From Clusia tigrina (taxonomy: Eukaryota; Arthropoda; Insecta; Diptera; Clusiidae), in assembly GCA_920105625.2 (NCBI GenBank), contig OV050030.1, forward strand, positions 106,981,698 to 107,045,697: 64,000 nucleotides of DNA, read 5' to 3'. The notes under the pieces are model-generated. The model saw only the letters and a program-made list of their open reading frames with translations. It made no database searches and had not been told where the DNA came from. Positions 19,205 to 30,499 of this stretch are shown here, in pieces. The translations under genes and the position numbers were made by a program. Positions within the stretch are counted from its first letter, which is position 1. Each line of letters begins with the position of its first letter.

Positions 19205-20860
19205 TTAATATATAGGTAAGTCCCGTCTTTTGAGGCCTGTTGCTGTTTTAATTCTAAGTAGATTTTTTACCAATGGATTTGAGTGCTCCCGTAGTTTTTC
19301 TTTGTGTTTGACCATAATCTCTGTGAGCTCACTTTTAACAAGAGGAATGTTGAGGTCCTTATGGATGTCAGCATTTCTAACGAACCAAGGCGCACGCGTT
19401 AATTCACGTAAGATTTTCGATTGCACTCGTTATATCAGCTCTACGTTCGATGAACTAGCATTCCCCCAAAGCTCAGCTCCGTATGCCCAAATTTGTTTGA
19501 TCACTGCCTTGTCAATAGAAGTTTATGTTCCTTGCCAAGCCTTGACTTGCCAAGTTGAGTAGCCAATTTATTTTATTGGCCTTTAACTTTATATGCTTTC
19601 TTTTTGCCTCAATATGGTTCCACCAAGTTAGTCGTCTGTCTAGATGGACTCTTAAGTATGTTACAGTATTCGATTGAGGAATAGCAAGATTGTTTAGTGT
19701 GATCAGACATGTCTCTTTCCTAAGTATAGATGTAACATGAATGCTCTCGATCTCATTTACATTAATGCGCCAATTTACCAGCCACACTTCCCTTTTCTTC
19801 AAATGCTCCTCAAGGTAATTCGATGCCACTATTGGATTGCTATGTAGCTGTGTCATTTGCGAATGTTGAAGTGACTAGATGATCATCAGTAGGGAGGTCT
19901 GCAGTGAATAATACATATAGGACAGGTGGTGTATTCTCCATATTTTACTCTGAACTTTCGCTTATCCAAATACGACTCCAGTAGCATGTGCACATTAACT
20001 GGGAACAGTTTTGGAATTTTGTATATTAATTCTGCATGCCAAACTCTGTCAAACGCCTGTGGAATATCTAAAAATATAGCAGAGCAGTATTTTTTGTCTT
20101 CAAAGTATTTCGAATTGCACTAGTAATGCGGCTAATTTGCTCTATGGTTCTGTGATTCTTACGAAATCCAAATTGATAGTGGGGAATAATATTGGATTTG
20201 TATATGTGCAGCTACAGTTTTAGAAGAAGCATTTTCTTAAATACTTTCGAATTTACTGGGAGCAAGATTATGGGCCGATAAGATGACGGTTGAGTTGCGT
20301 CTTTTCCGTGTTTTGGTATAATCTTAATTGTGATATCTTCCAGGGTTGCGGAAAATACCCAATTCTTAGTATTGCATTAAATAACTGCGCCACTATTTTG
20401 ATAGCTATTTCAGGCAATTCCACAATCATTTTTGTGGTAATTAATTAAAATCCTGGTGCTTTTTTCGAGTATAGGTGGGTTTTAATTGGAAGTTGCACTT
20501 CCTTTATTTTAACCTTCATCGGGATTAGTGGTATTTTAGGGGCCAGATGTGGAATTTCAAAACTGTTAATTGGTTGGTTAGGTTGAAATACGGATTTGCG
20601 ATGATTAGCAAACGCTGAGGCTTTCTCTTCGTCATTTCTTGCCCAAGTTTCTTTATTTTGCCTGAGTGGCGGATGACAGTATTTAGGAGTGTTTATATTT
20701 TTATAGGCTTTCCATAAAGAGTAGTTAGTATTTTGTGTTGGAGTTGTTCAGTGCTTCTCGGAGGCGTTTTTTTGATAATGCTAATTTCTGCTTGTTAAGC
20801 GCCTTTTCTCCTTAACGCAATTATCGATAACTGCAGATGTTGTACGAGTTGTGGCGTAGT
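19205..20860 (-). pseudogene. J1 reverse transcriptase
   Basis: Traces run from KQKLALSKKRLREALNNSN (near 20770) through RT fingers to a catalytic box reading TFANDTAT (YADD mutated to FAND, near 19865). YLRVHLDRRLTWWNH and the C-terminal LRELTRAPWFVRNADIHKDL follow. The loss of the first catalytic Asp and many stops mean no activity. Confidence 0.8.
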
Positions 20861-20949
20861 GGGATAATGAGGCTGCTGGAGATGAGTGTATGGCTGCAGA
20901 TGTAAGAACTGAGTTGATGGCCAAAAGTGCCGAGTCAATATGGCAGAAA

Positions 20950-21420
20950 AAGACTTAGAGGAATAGTGAAGGTCCCCACAGGCCACACAAAGAGTGCGTA
21001 AGGTACAGAATGATTTTACGTTGCTGTATTCTTGGCAATTGAAGCACTGGACAGGGCCTTTTCTTTTGTGTGGTTATTCATCGGTTATTCGTCTATGTAA
21101 TAAGTAACGCAGATGGTATATGGGTGTGTTTCGCTAATTTTAATTTTCTTCCATTCGGTTCAAGCTCTACTTAATGTTGAATACCGTTTTAACTTTAAAT
21201 CCGGCGATTTCGAGAGAATCTTTGACTTCATTAGTACTTACACTTTTCTCAATACCTTTAATAATAACTACTAGGCCGTTACTGCTTTTCAGTCGATACT
21301 CGTATGTAAAGTAGTTTTTACCATTTTTTTAAAGATAGGATGGAATTTTGCGGTAATTGCTTTCATTGTATGTCTGTAGTTTCGCTTCTTTTATATTCAC
21401 ATTTGTTATGGACGTTACGT
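20950..21420 (-). pseudogene. J1 ORF1 fragment
   Basis: Minus-strand frames contain YRLKSSNGLVVIIKGIEKSV and SLEIAGFKVKTVFNI, the PRE_C2HC-type region of jockey ORF1 (compare 58200 and 23700 in this window). The zinc-knuckle area (near 21040) is degraded. ORF1 proteins bind element RNA. Confidence 0.7.
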
Positions 21421-21430
21421 GGAATGCGAA

Positions 21431-21834
21431 GTGCTGAAAGGACACCAGGTCATGGCGGTCATAGATCACAATGACCTGGATGGCAGTATCTCTCCTGAGT
21501 GCTGGAAAAATGTAGAAGAGGCTCTACCTCCAGCTTATGAAAGAATTCCCACAGCGGATGGCATCAGGGCCACGTGAAGCTGATTGCCTGCGCGGATCAA
21601 AGGTCAAACGACCTATATAGGATCGCGATCTCCAGGGTAGGTGAAGCATGGCCAGGCGCAAGGCTCGGAGTCGTACCTAGGGAGCTGATCCCTAATAGAC
21701 CTAGAGCGCGCGCTTGGATCCCATCCGAACCTTCTGACCATGTATCTATCTTGGCGATCTTTAGGTTGAGCAATCAGCAGCTCCCGACTAAAAATTGGAA
21801 GGTGACTAAGGTAGAGGAATCCGTGTTGGATTAG
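21431..21834 (+). pseudogene. LOA-like ORF1 C-terminal fragment
   Basis: The plus-strand frame has VLKGHQVMAVIDHNDLDGSI, then after a one-base shift near 21575 LYRIAISRVGEAWPGARLGV, RPRARAWIPSEPSD and NWKVTKVEESVLD before a stop. This is the C-terminal half of a LOA-type ORF1 of a subtype different from element B. Just before the stop it enters a block shared with the 5' end of element B. Confidence 0.7.
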
Positions 21835-22085
21835 CCTGCCATCCCATTGGACGCGTCCCCAGGTGGCGGATATGGGGACCCTTGGTAGGCAAATTACATT
21901 ACTTCTGAACCTCTTAGGAGGGGCGGGAGTTATGGCTATCTGTGTATCACAATGATGGTATAGAGAATGGTTCCCATCCGCGGACCAAACTGGCTAGGGA
22001 GGAGTCCCGAACAAAAACCACTGTCTGGCGATGGACAACATTAGGTTTAGTACTCCAGGTGGAACCCACGCATGTGGAAATCCAC
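21820..22085 (+). repeat. Copy 1 of element-B 5' leader block
   Basis: This 266-bp block matches 24297-24556 with a few mismatches and small indels. The second copy is the leader just upstream of element B ORF1. Here it follows a different ORF1 and is cut off at jockey J5. Confidence 0.8.
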
Positions 22086-22112
22086 GCATGTGGAAAACCC
22101 ACGCATGTGGAA
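22065..22112 (+). repeat. CACGCATGTGGAAA short tandem repeat
   Basis: Three near-identical copies of CCACGCATGTGGAAA stand in a row. The matching position in element B (24537-24555) has one copy. Confidence 0.7.
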
Positions 22113-22139
22113 ATCAATCCTGAATATTAAATCTCAGAG

Positions 22140-23031
22140 GTATCGCTGCTTCCGCGACCACTGTTGGCAGCTCAACTATATCAGCAGATATGTTTGGAGT
22201 GAAAACGGTTTTCAAATGGTTTACAAAAAGATTCCCTTTTTCAGTATCAGTTCTTGCCCAAGCTCCGCCCAACGTTCGTAGGGGAGGCTTACATATCTCT
22301 GGTTTTTTAAGTCCTCTGGTTGCTCGCCATAGCTAATAGTATGTTTGTGGCGTTGCGTTGAGATCTTCGAGAAATTTCTGCAGAGATGCTGATTTTTTAT
22401 ATTCTAATAATTTTCCTAGCTGTTTGGTACATTCTTTCAGCCTAAATTTTTAACTGCGGGGATCTGTATAGTTGCCATTCTCTTCGAACTCTTCTTTTTT
22501 CTGACAATAGCCATTATTCATTTACAGTTAAATTACTTTTAACCCCATTTTATTTATTGTATCAAATAGAACACGTCCCTTCGGGGTGATTAGCCGGGAT
22601 CCCCAGAAAGTATGCTTAGCGTTGTAATCACCAGCTGCCAGAAAACGTGGTCCTAGAGATTTATAAAATTTACTGTATTGACTTTCTGTGATTGAAAATC
22701 TTGGACGAGAATAAATCGACGAAATCACCAAGTCCTGGTGGAATTTTTCGACGCAAATATTTGTTGCCTGAAGGTAATCCTCACGAGTGTCTCCCAGAGA
22801 ATAGTGTTTGAGTCGCGACTTTATAAGTATTGCCGAGCCACCACAAGCTCTTCCTCGGGGGTCCTAGGTGTCGTATAAAGTGTATCCATTTATTTTAAAA
22901 AAGCTTCTAGACGTCAAATGTGTCTCAGAGATCAGCATTACGTCAATTTGTTTATCCAATAGGAAATATTCCAGTTCGTTTTTATGTTGGTGGATGCCGT
23001 TTGCGTTCCAGAAACAGATTTTTAGGTTCAT
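22140..23031 (-). pseudogene. J5 ORF2 endonuclease
   Basis: The ATG is at 23029-23031. The start KICFWNANGIHQHKNELEYF is the classic jockey endonuclease N-terminus (N and E catalytic residues), then DVMLISETHLT, GGSAILIKSRLKHY and the GDYNAKHTFWGSR metal-site motif (near 22610). ARTDTEKGN near 22240 marks the linker to RT. Stops and shifts near 22860, 22530 and 22360 break it. Confidence 0.8.
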
Positions 23032-23039
23032 GGTCTGTT

Positions 23040-24162
23040 TAATACCGCCTGCAGCAGTGTAGATTGCATTTTCAACATTTAATGCATCATGCAGGTCATG
23101 TTGGTTGTAAAACTATTTACTGCCTGAATTAAAGTCTCTATTAAAGCTTGAAGACTACTAAAATTAAAGCTGTGGATATCGTTTGCTGGTAGCTCTTTTT
23201 GCACTATAGTCTGGCTAGACTTTAAAACATTTGCGTAAGAAAATTGACTGGTAGATGGTTGGGCTGACTCTAGGAAATTTGAGTTAAGCAGATTCATAGG
23301 CTGAGTGGATGTAGGATAGATTTTTTGGTCAAAGATCGATTTACGTGCGCGTAAACAGGGCAGCCCCTGTAGTTGGCAGTGTGGTTTCCACCGTAATTGC
23401 TAAATTTTTTTTATTTTTGGGTCATCTTTTGGTTTGACACATTTGGCGGTACCATGTAGGTCCCCACACAATACGCAAACGGAGTGTAACTTGCAGTAAG
23501 TCTTAGTATGGCCAAATTCTTGGCAGTTCAGGCTTTGAACGGGTCCTGCACGTTTATGTGGTTCTTTTACAGTAACTCTACGGTGCAACAAATATTTTAG
23601 GTTATAAATGGGGTGAGGTTCGTATTTCTTCAGTTTCATATCACCTGGTTCTAGTTCCACCAGAAATAGTGGTTGTGGGACTCTGTCTCTGTTTCTGATG
23701 TTGGTAACATTTTTAACTTTGAAGCCATTGACTTGCAAGCCCCCCTTCACCTCCTCTGGAGCCACGCAGGAGTCAATGCCTTTTACAACAATCTATAGAC
23801 CCTTCACGCTTTTTAGCTGGTATTAGCTCGTTAAAGTTACGCTCCCTCAAATAAATCGGGGGTGGTTTACTCGACCTTTTCAGAGTGTTAGAATCATTCG
23901 TATCATCTTCTAGAATTCCGAAACGATTTTGGGAACTTGGGATGTCTGCATTTCCATCTTTTGGTACTTTTGCCATTGAAGCGATCTTCGAAGATTTTGG
24001 GCTTCGTCCCCGTTTTAGCACGGTTATATATCTGTCCAATCCCACTTGAATTTTTGATTTTTCCGGACAATTCACTGGGGGTGTAATTTTAAGCGATCCT
24101 CCAGTTATGGGGTTAATTAGATTAATTTTTGTTGTTTTTTCGTTTGCTTGTGGAGCTGGCAT
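23040..24162 (-). pseudogene. J5 ORF1 (gag-like) with zinc knuckles
   Basis: Frames 24162-23773, 23765-23400 and 23297-23079 give DRYITVLKRGRSPKSS, KPPPIYLRERNFNELI, the region LQVNGFKVKNVTNI and the knuckles LNCQEFGHTKTYC and CVLCGDLHGTAKC. The first Cys of knuckle 1 is changed (SLNC). A deletion near 23815 removes the middle. It would bind element RNA. Confidence 0.8.
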
Positions 24163-24236
24163 GACTAACTTACTTGCTGGCGCAATTGTAGGTGTAGATT
24201 CGCTGTTGTAACATTAACAAAAACAAAAATTGTCCT

Positions 24237-24294
24237 GCATCATGCAGGTCATGTTGGTTGTAAAACTATTTACTGACTGAATTAAAGTCTCTAT
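24237..24294 (-). repeat. 58-bp duplicate of J5 ORF1 sequence
   Basis: It matches 23084-23141 with one mismatch, in the same orientation. It lies exactly between the 5' end of J5 and the start of element B. Confidence 0.8.
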
Positions 24295-24296
24295 AG

Positions 24297-24501
24297 TCCG
24301 TGTTGGATTTGCCTGCCATCCCATCGGACGCGTCCCCAGGTGGATAGGGGGACCCTTGGTAGGCAAATGACATTACTTCTGAACCTCTTAGGAGGGGCGG
24401 GAGTTATGGCTGTCTGTCTATCACAATGATGGTATAGAGAATGGGTACCATCCGACCAAACTGGCTAGGGAGGAGTCTCGAACAAAAACCACTGTCTGGC
24501 G
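24297..24501 (+). other. Element B 5' leader
   Basis: Non-coding leader, duplicated at 21820. In such LINEs the leader usually holds the internal promoter; no specific motif can be assigned here. Confidence 0.5.
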
Positions 24502-25765
24502 ATGGACAACATTAGGTTTAATACTCCAGTTGGAACCCACGCATGTGGAAATCCACCCGCTTCGGCGGAAGGGGCACGGGTTCTGGAGGCCCCAACCATC
24601 GCTAAAGTCTCTCGCCTTTATCAGCGAGAGCGCATCCTGGAAGAGACGGGGGTTGTTACCGCAATCTCTTCTTCTTCAGAGACGGAGGAACGTACCCTGG
24701 ATCCAGAGGGCCTGCGTCGGGAAGTCACCACAGTGGCGGAACGACCGACCAGTGCTTCTGGGGCAACGCGAACTCAAGCGAGGAGGAAGAGAAAGAAGCG
24801 GCTTGCTAGGCTCGTGCAGGAGAAGTCCTCACGTGGCTCTGCCGGCCCTTCTATGTCAACTCCCTCCGAAAGGCCTAGGTCGGCGGAAGTGACACCCACG
24901 GAAGCCACCGAGCCTGCGGACGGATTGACCTCTCCGAAATCTCGCTCGCGAGGTAAGCGGTGGAAGATTGTTGCTGAGAACAGCATTCCCACCTGCCCTA
25001 CAGTTGTTACTGCTGGTGGCGCCACGACCCCAAAGGGTACGAGCGAAACCTCGGTGGCGGCTAATGTGGCGGGGAAGAATGTTGCCAATAAGCTGCAGTT
25101 TGCCCAGCCCCTCGTATCCAGCAAAACCATCTGCCCGGCGAAATCTTTGCCAGTAGAGGGTGGTGAGCTGGACCTTCGCCCAAGCACTTCCAAAGGTGCA
25201 GCCAAGCCATCGTACTGCGAGAAGTCTACCGGCCCGCAACCAATGGCGGTGATTGGGAAGCTGGGGCCTGACCATCGGCTGACTGATGCAGAGATAAAAT
25301 ACTGCAAAGGTCATCTGATGCGTCGCGTCATTGCCTCCGGTCCTGAAACTAGTGCGAAGGGCTATGAGACGAAGGACGGCACTCTACAGGTGTCGTGCGC
25401 GTCTCAGGCCAACTTTGATTGGCTCAGGGGTGTAGTCAATGACGTGCCCCCCATGGGGACCACTCGCTTCGCGGTCTATAGCGAAGCAGGCGTGTCCCTC
25501 AGGAAGCCATCTGCTGGATTCCGGATCCCGATCTGACGACCACAGATGTCCTTTCTTGTCTGCTTGCTCAGAACCCTGGCATCAACACGAGGCTTTTCGA
25601 GTTCTTTCACACACCAGAGGTAGTAACCGGGATGGTAAAGAAGGTGCTAGTCTTGTGGTGCGAGTGGATGAGGCCTCTGTTGATGTCATGTTTTCTCGGT
25701 ACCGGAGCTGTCTGAGTCTCTTCTTTGAGATTGTAACTTTTCATGTCTTCCCAGATGAGTGGCTC
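24502..25765 (+). CDS. Element B ORF1 (one frameshift)
   Basis: The ATG at 24502 opens 344 codons, rich in Ser/Thr/Pro and basic residues (KRKKRLARLVQEKSS near residue 100). The middle (residues 255-340) includes LTDAEIKYCKGHLMRRVIAS and ends at 25536. One base shift near 25520 restores WIPDPDLTTTDVLSCLLAQN up to about 25660. LOA-type ORF1 proteins are RNA-binding. No clean zinc knuckle is seen. Its stop region overlaps the proposed ORF2 start. The long antisense frames here are shadows. Confidence 0.75.
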
Positions 25766-26756
25766 GGACGATACTCGTAGCTATCGTCCTTTGACGGTAA
25801 CGCAGATCAATTTGCAGCATTCTAAAGCCGCTACTGTACTCCTAAGTAGACGACTCACCCAGCTGCACACATCACCCCACATAACAACATTACAAGAGCC
25901 CTGGGTCTTTAGGGGTCGCCTCTGTGGCATTGGCTCGTTGAAAGGGGCCACGATATTATATGACAGAAACTCTATTAGACCTAGAGACGGTCTTATAATA
26001 TCATCCCATCTCGCAGCGACCTGCCTTTGGGTTTTTTTTTTTGTCAGGATCTGGCTGCGGCAGAGGTTAGTTTTAAGAGTATGCACGGATGGTCAAGGTT
26101 CGTGATTGCATCTACTTACTTTCCTTACGATGATTTGGAGGCGCCACCACCTGGGAAGGTAGCTACTCTCGTAGGGTTCTGTGAGCGGCGCAATCTTGGT
26201 CTCGTTCTTTGTTGCGATGCCAATGCCAGCATATGATCTGGGGCAGCAGCAAGTGCAATGAGCGAGGCTCTCGACTTTTCGAGTATATTGCCTCCTCCAG
26301 CCTGAACATGCACAATGTAGGCAGGCAGCCTACTTTTGTGACTACGAGAAGGCAGGAGGTAATTGACGTCACCCTGTCAAATCCAAGACTAGGATGGTCG
26401 ATCAACAACTGGAGGGTCATCGCCGAAGACTCGTGCTCGGACCACAGATACATTGAGTTTCAGTGTGGAGAGCGGGCGCAGATGCCATTTCCCACCAGAA
26501 ACCCAAGAAAAACAGACTGGCCAAAGTTCAGGGAGGCACTGCGTAGCAATTACGTGACGCCACTGAAACTTCGCAAGGAGCAGAACATTGAGGCGGCTGT
26601 TGAACATCTCAACACCGCTATGACAAACAGCTTCGAGCTAGCCTGTCCAACTAGACCTCCTCTTAGCCGGACTCCTGTTCTATGGTGGAATCGAGAGCTT
26701 CAGGTGCTGAGGCGTGAGTCTAGAAAACTCCTCAACCAGGCCCTCAAGACTAATTG
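25743..26756 (+). pseudogene. Element B endonuclease
   Basis: Starts VTQINLQHSKAATVLLSRRL, then ITTLQEPWVFRG (catalytic Glu) and GATILYDRN. After a shift at the T run near 26035 come SRFVIASTYFPYDD and CCDANAS. After another near 26228 come MIWGSSKCNERGSRLF and the terminal CSDHRYIEFQ (catalytic His). All APE-type motifs are visible but split over three frames. Confidence 0.85.
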
Positions 26757-28350
26757 ATGAGGACTGGGAACGATATCGACGTGTTCAGAGGGACTACAAG
26801 AAGCTAATTCGGGACTCGAAAAGGGCGTCTTTTAGAGATTTCTGCAGTGATATCGAATCCCTGAGTGACACGGCAAAACTGGAGAAAGTCCTGAAAAAGG
26901 ACCAAACCGCTAAGCTGGGGTCGCTCAGGAAACCTGATGGCTACTATACGGAGAGGCAAAGTGAGCCACTCAGCTTGCTGTTGGAGTCACACTTTCCAGG
27001 AAATCAGGTCAACAATCAGGTCCAGCATAGCCCGTCAACAACCACCTTTGGTCGGAACTGTTGTCAGGGCAGCTACACCCTCTCGACATGATTGGTATGT
27101 CGCCAGAATTGTGGCGAATGAGGCTGCCATTAGATTTGCTATCAAATCCTTTGACAGCTTCAAGTCGCCCGGACTGGATGGCATATATCCGATTATGTTG
27201 AAGGAAGGCATTGAGTTTGTGTTGGCAGCACTGAAGAAGATCTGCATGTCTAGCGCTAGCCTATGTACCACGCTCTTGGAGGATGGTGAGGGTTGCTTTC
27301 ATTCCTAAGGTTGGAAGAGACGACTACACCAATCCCAAGAGCTTCAGACCTATTAGTATGACCTCGTTCATGCTAAAGAGTTTAGAACGGCTGGTGGAGC
27401 TTCGCATGCGTAGGGAGTCTCTGAAGACGAATCCACTCCCTCCATTTCAGCATGCCTATCAAAGCGAAAAATGCTGCGAGACGGCTCTGCAAACCCTTGT
27501 TGGAAGGATAGAGCGAGCCATCGACAGGAAAGAATAAGCAATAGGCATCTTTGTGGACATAGAGGGTGCATTTGACAATGCTACTTTCGATAGTATGTGC
27601 GGCTCTGCTAAGCGCCATGGCGTAGACCGTAGACCATAACGGTGCGGGCGGAGGAAGATTTGCTGGTGTCGTCTGGGGTTAGTAGAGGCCGTCCCCAAGG
27701 TGACGTACTGTCTCCATTGCTCTGGTGCATGGTAATCGATCCCCTGCTTAACGCCATTAATGACTCTAGTGTCTACGCTCAGTCATATGCGGATGATGTT
27801 GGCTGTCTTGTGACAGGTCCATCCCTTATGATTGTCTGCAGAAAGGTGCAGAGAACTCTGGATATGATTGACGCTTGGTGCAGGGCGAATGGGCTATCGG
27901 CTAATCCTGTCAAGACTGGTATTGTCCTCTTTACCAGAAGGAGAAAGCTTGATGGACTTATTCTGCCTACACTAAAAGGAGTCACTATCCAGCTATCCAA
28001 GGAAATCAAATATCTTGGAGTCATCCTTGATAACAAACTTCTTTGGAAAACGCATGGCGATCTGAAGACATCCAAAGCACTGTCAGTTTTCTGGCAGTGT
28101 AAGGGTATTTTTGGTAAGACATGGGGTCTTTCCCCTAGTAAGGTCCTATGGATCCATACAGCTATGGTAAGACCTATTATCACCTATGCATCGATGTTTT
28201 GTATGAGCAGACTCTCTCTTGTAGGGGTTAAAAAAGCTCTATCAAAACTACAACGTGCTGTGGCCATATGTTGTACCGGAGCATTTCCGAATACTCCAGG
28301 CCCGGCACTTGATGCTTTGGTGAATCTCCCGCCACTAGATGTCTTCATCC
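26757..28350 (+). pseudogene. Element B reverse transcriptase
   Basis: Frames show FKSPGLDGIYPIMLK, VRVAFIPKVGRDDYTNPKSF, FRPISMTSFMLKSLERLV, IGIFVDIEGAFDNATFDS (motif A), GVSRGRPQGDVLSPLLWCMV, the catalytic QSYADDVGCLV (27779-27810) and IKYLGVILDNKLLWKTH. Breaks occur at 26757, near 27080 and 27290, and at the stop at 27535. The catalytic Asp pair is intact. The last open frame (27642-29414, 590 codons) carries the C-terminal half. Confidence 0.9.
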
Positions 28351-29414
28351 GCGGAGAGGCAGTTAAGGCCATCTGCAGAGTGAAACATAGTGGCCACTGG
28401 TATGGGGTGTACTCGATATTGGACGACGGCGCAGGCACTGACATCGATTCTGCAATCCTGTCTATGCCCCCGGACTCCATGTCGTCAACCGTCATACTAG
28501 AAAAGCGGTACAATGTGTTTCTGCCAGAGGCTCGTTCATGGTTAGATCCCGAGAACGAGCCCGGCAAACACTGCTGCCGTATTTTCACTGATGGCTCCAG
28601 GACTGAAGAAGGTTCAGGTTCTGGTGTATTCGTGGAATCTTGTGGGACCCGTCGGTTCTTTGCCCTTGGTCTGCATGCGTCTGTGTTTCAGGCGGAGGTG
28701 TATGCGATACTTGAGGCGATGGACTTTGTTGTGAAAAACAGGTGGAAAGGCAAATCTATTTGTTTTTGCAGTGACAGCCAAGCTGTGCTCATGGCCTTGG
28801 ATAGCCCTACCACCACTTCCACGATAGTCAGGTCCTGCAAATCCAGGCAAAATTATGTTGGAAAACATAATAGTCAAACGCTGACTTGGGTACCGGGACA
28901 AGCTGGCATTGTGGGTAACGAGACCTCTGACCCTTTGGCCAGGATGGGCTCTGAGGCTGTTTTTATTGGCCCTGAACCTATTCTGCCACTCCCTTCTGCT
29001 GCCATCAAAGCCACTGCAAACAAGTGGGTTGTTTCGAACCACAAACGAGCATGGCGGGCTGAGAGAGGCTGCGGATGGACGAAAATTATGGTACCTGCTA
29101 TCTCTGACCGATATTCACGGTTCCTTCTATCTTTAGTTAGGAGGGACTGCAGGCTGTTGGTTGGCGTGATGACGGGGCACTTTCTATGGGCTAGGAACAT
29201 GGAAAGGATTGGCATATCAGACAGTGCGCTGTGCCCAGCCTGTGGAGAAGAAGACGAGTCGGCGGACCATTTTCTTTGCGTCTGCCCTGCCTTTGCTCGA
29301 ATCAGGTTTGGGATTTTTGGCACTGATGTGCTGAGGAGTAACCAACTTGGCTCCTTGGCACCACGGGATCTACTTCTATTTCTTCGGAGGTCGGGTAGAT
29401 TTAAAGCAGAGTAA
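28351..29414 (+). CDS. Element B RNase H and C-terminal zinc motif
   Basis: This is the second half of the 590-codon open frame. RNase H: CCRIFTDGSRTEEGSGSGVF (first Asp), VFQAEVYAILEAMDF (Glu), ICFCSDSQAVLMALDS (Asp), LTWVPGQAGIVGNETSDPLA (last Asp). The zinc tail CPACGEEDESADHFLCVCPAF follows at 29230-29295. RNase H in these LINEs removes the RNA strand. This is the longest intact frame in the element. Confidence 0.9.
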
Positions 29415-29485
29415 AAGGGAACCTTAAGTGCAGTACAATGGATATATACTCTGTCTGAGTGCTGCGCTAACTAGATTGTACCGAC

Positions 29486-29511
29486 AAAAAAAAAAAAAAA
29501 AAAAAAAAAAA
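29486..29511 (+). repeat. Poly-A tail of element B
   Basis: 26 uninterrupted A residues end the 3' UTR and are followed at once by element C leader. Confidence 0.85.
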
Positions 29512-29549
29512 GGTAGAGGAACCAAAAGGGGATTCCAGGTCAGTAACCA

Positions 29550-29708
29550 TTATGGTGAACGCCGAATCTCTGGCGACCCTGGTGGGAGCGAATCCTTTAG
29601 GGGTAACTTCTGATCCTGCTGCTGCTGAGGACTCCGCGATGCACCCGAAACGCAGTGACTCTGTGTCAACTGTGGGGGGGTTTGGAGATTCTCCTAGGGA
29701 CAACCACG
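29550..29708 (+). pseudogene. Element C ORF1 N-terminus
   Basis: The frame from ATG reads VNAESLATLVGANPLGVTSD with Ser/Asp-rich sequence for about 53 codons, then runs into deletion-joined RT sequence and stops. It is presumed ORF1 because of its place behind the leader. Confidence 0.5.
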
Positions 29709-30330
29709 CTCAGTGAGGAGGAAGCTTGTTCGACTAGAGAGGGAAGGGTGTAAGGTGGTTGCGTATGCGGATGATGTTGCTATTAGTATCTCGGGAAAAT
29801 ACATATCTACTTTGAGGGACTTGATGCAACACATGTTGAAAGGACTACTGACTGTGGGTTGGTGGTTAGTCCGACAAAGACTAAGCTGGTGCTCTTCACT
29901 AGGAAATATAAAATTCCTCAATTTATCGCTCCAAAACTAATGGGTGTAGATATTAACCTGAGGAGGCTAAACATCTGGGCGTGATTCTAGATAGGAAGCT
30001 GAACTGGAAGGTTAATATAAGCGAACGCATTAGGAAGGCTAAGGTAGCTCTGTACTCTTGCAAAAGAGTTATAGGCAAAAATGGGGGTTACAGCCTAAGG
30101 TAACCTATTGGATATACACAGCTGTGGTACCACCAGTCCTTTTCTCTGGGGTGATTACTTGGTGGACAGCCCTAAGTAAGTCCACATACAATAGGCTGAT
30201 AACAAAGGTACAAAGAACGGCAGAGGTATTCATAAGTAGTGCCATTAGAACGACTCCAACGGCAGCATTGGACATTATGCTCAATTTACTACCTGTTGGG
30301 CTTTTTGGCGAAAAAATTGCTTGAAACTTA
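29709..30330 (+). pseudogene. Element C reverse transcriptase, C-terminal part
   Basis: Starts RRKLVRLEREGCKVVAYADD (catalytic box 29758-29781), then ISGKYISTLRDL. Later frames hold TYWIYTAVVPPVLFSGVITW and VQRTAEVFISSAIRTTPTAA. Several shifts occur (near 29850, 30060, 30325). Confidence 0.82.
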
Positions 30331-30499
30331 GCTATAAGGCTAAAAGCTACACATCAGTGGGTTGCCAGGAATGTAGGTCATGCCTCTATTTTAAGACATT
30401 TTGAGGGTATTCCTGACTCTTTCGATTACATCACACCAATGCCTTCAATGGTATGTGCAGGATCTCCATTCCCTCCAGGGACGAATGGAAGGATGGCAT

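Larger units (their letters stand above)
19205..21420 (-). mobile_element. Jockey element J1 (internally deleted)
   Basis: The minus-strand element holds an ORF1 fragment (20950-21420) joined, without an endonuclease, to ORF2 reverse transcriptase (19205-20860). Both are broken by stops and shifts. The C-terminal end is nearly intact, ending KRRDLPIY at 19205. A plus-strand LOA fragment starts immediately to the right. Confidence 0.82.
22113..24236 (-). mobile_element. Jockey element J5 (ORF1 plus start of ORF2)
   Basis: On the minus strand ORF1 (24162 to about 23040) is followed by the ORF2 start (23031) and endonuclease, ending in the linker before RT at about 22140. RT is absent. It sits between two copies of the element-B leader. 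ORF1 has an internal deletion near 23815. Confidence 0.8.
24297..29511 (+). mobile_element. LOA-like retrotransposon B, nearly full length
   Basis: A leader of about 205 bp, ORF1 (24502-25765), ORF2 endonuclease, reverse transcriptase, RNase H and zinc tail (25743-29414), a short 3' UTR and a 26-base A tail (29486-29511). All domains of an RNase H-bearing I-group LINE are present. At least five frameshifts or stops break ORF2, so it is a relatively recent but dead copy. Element C follows directly. Confidence 0.88.

Noticed and set aside
24774..25314. Antisense ORFs of 150-177 codons
   Set aside because: They are shadows of the GC-rich element B ORF1 on the opposite strand.
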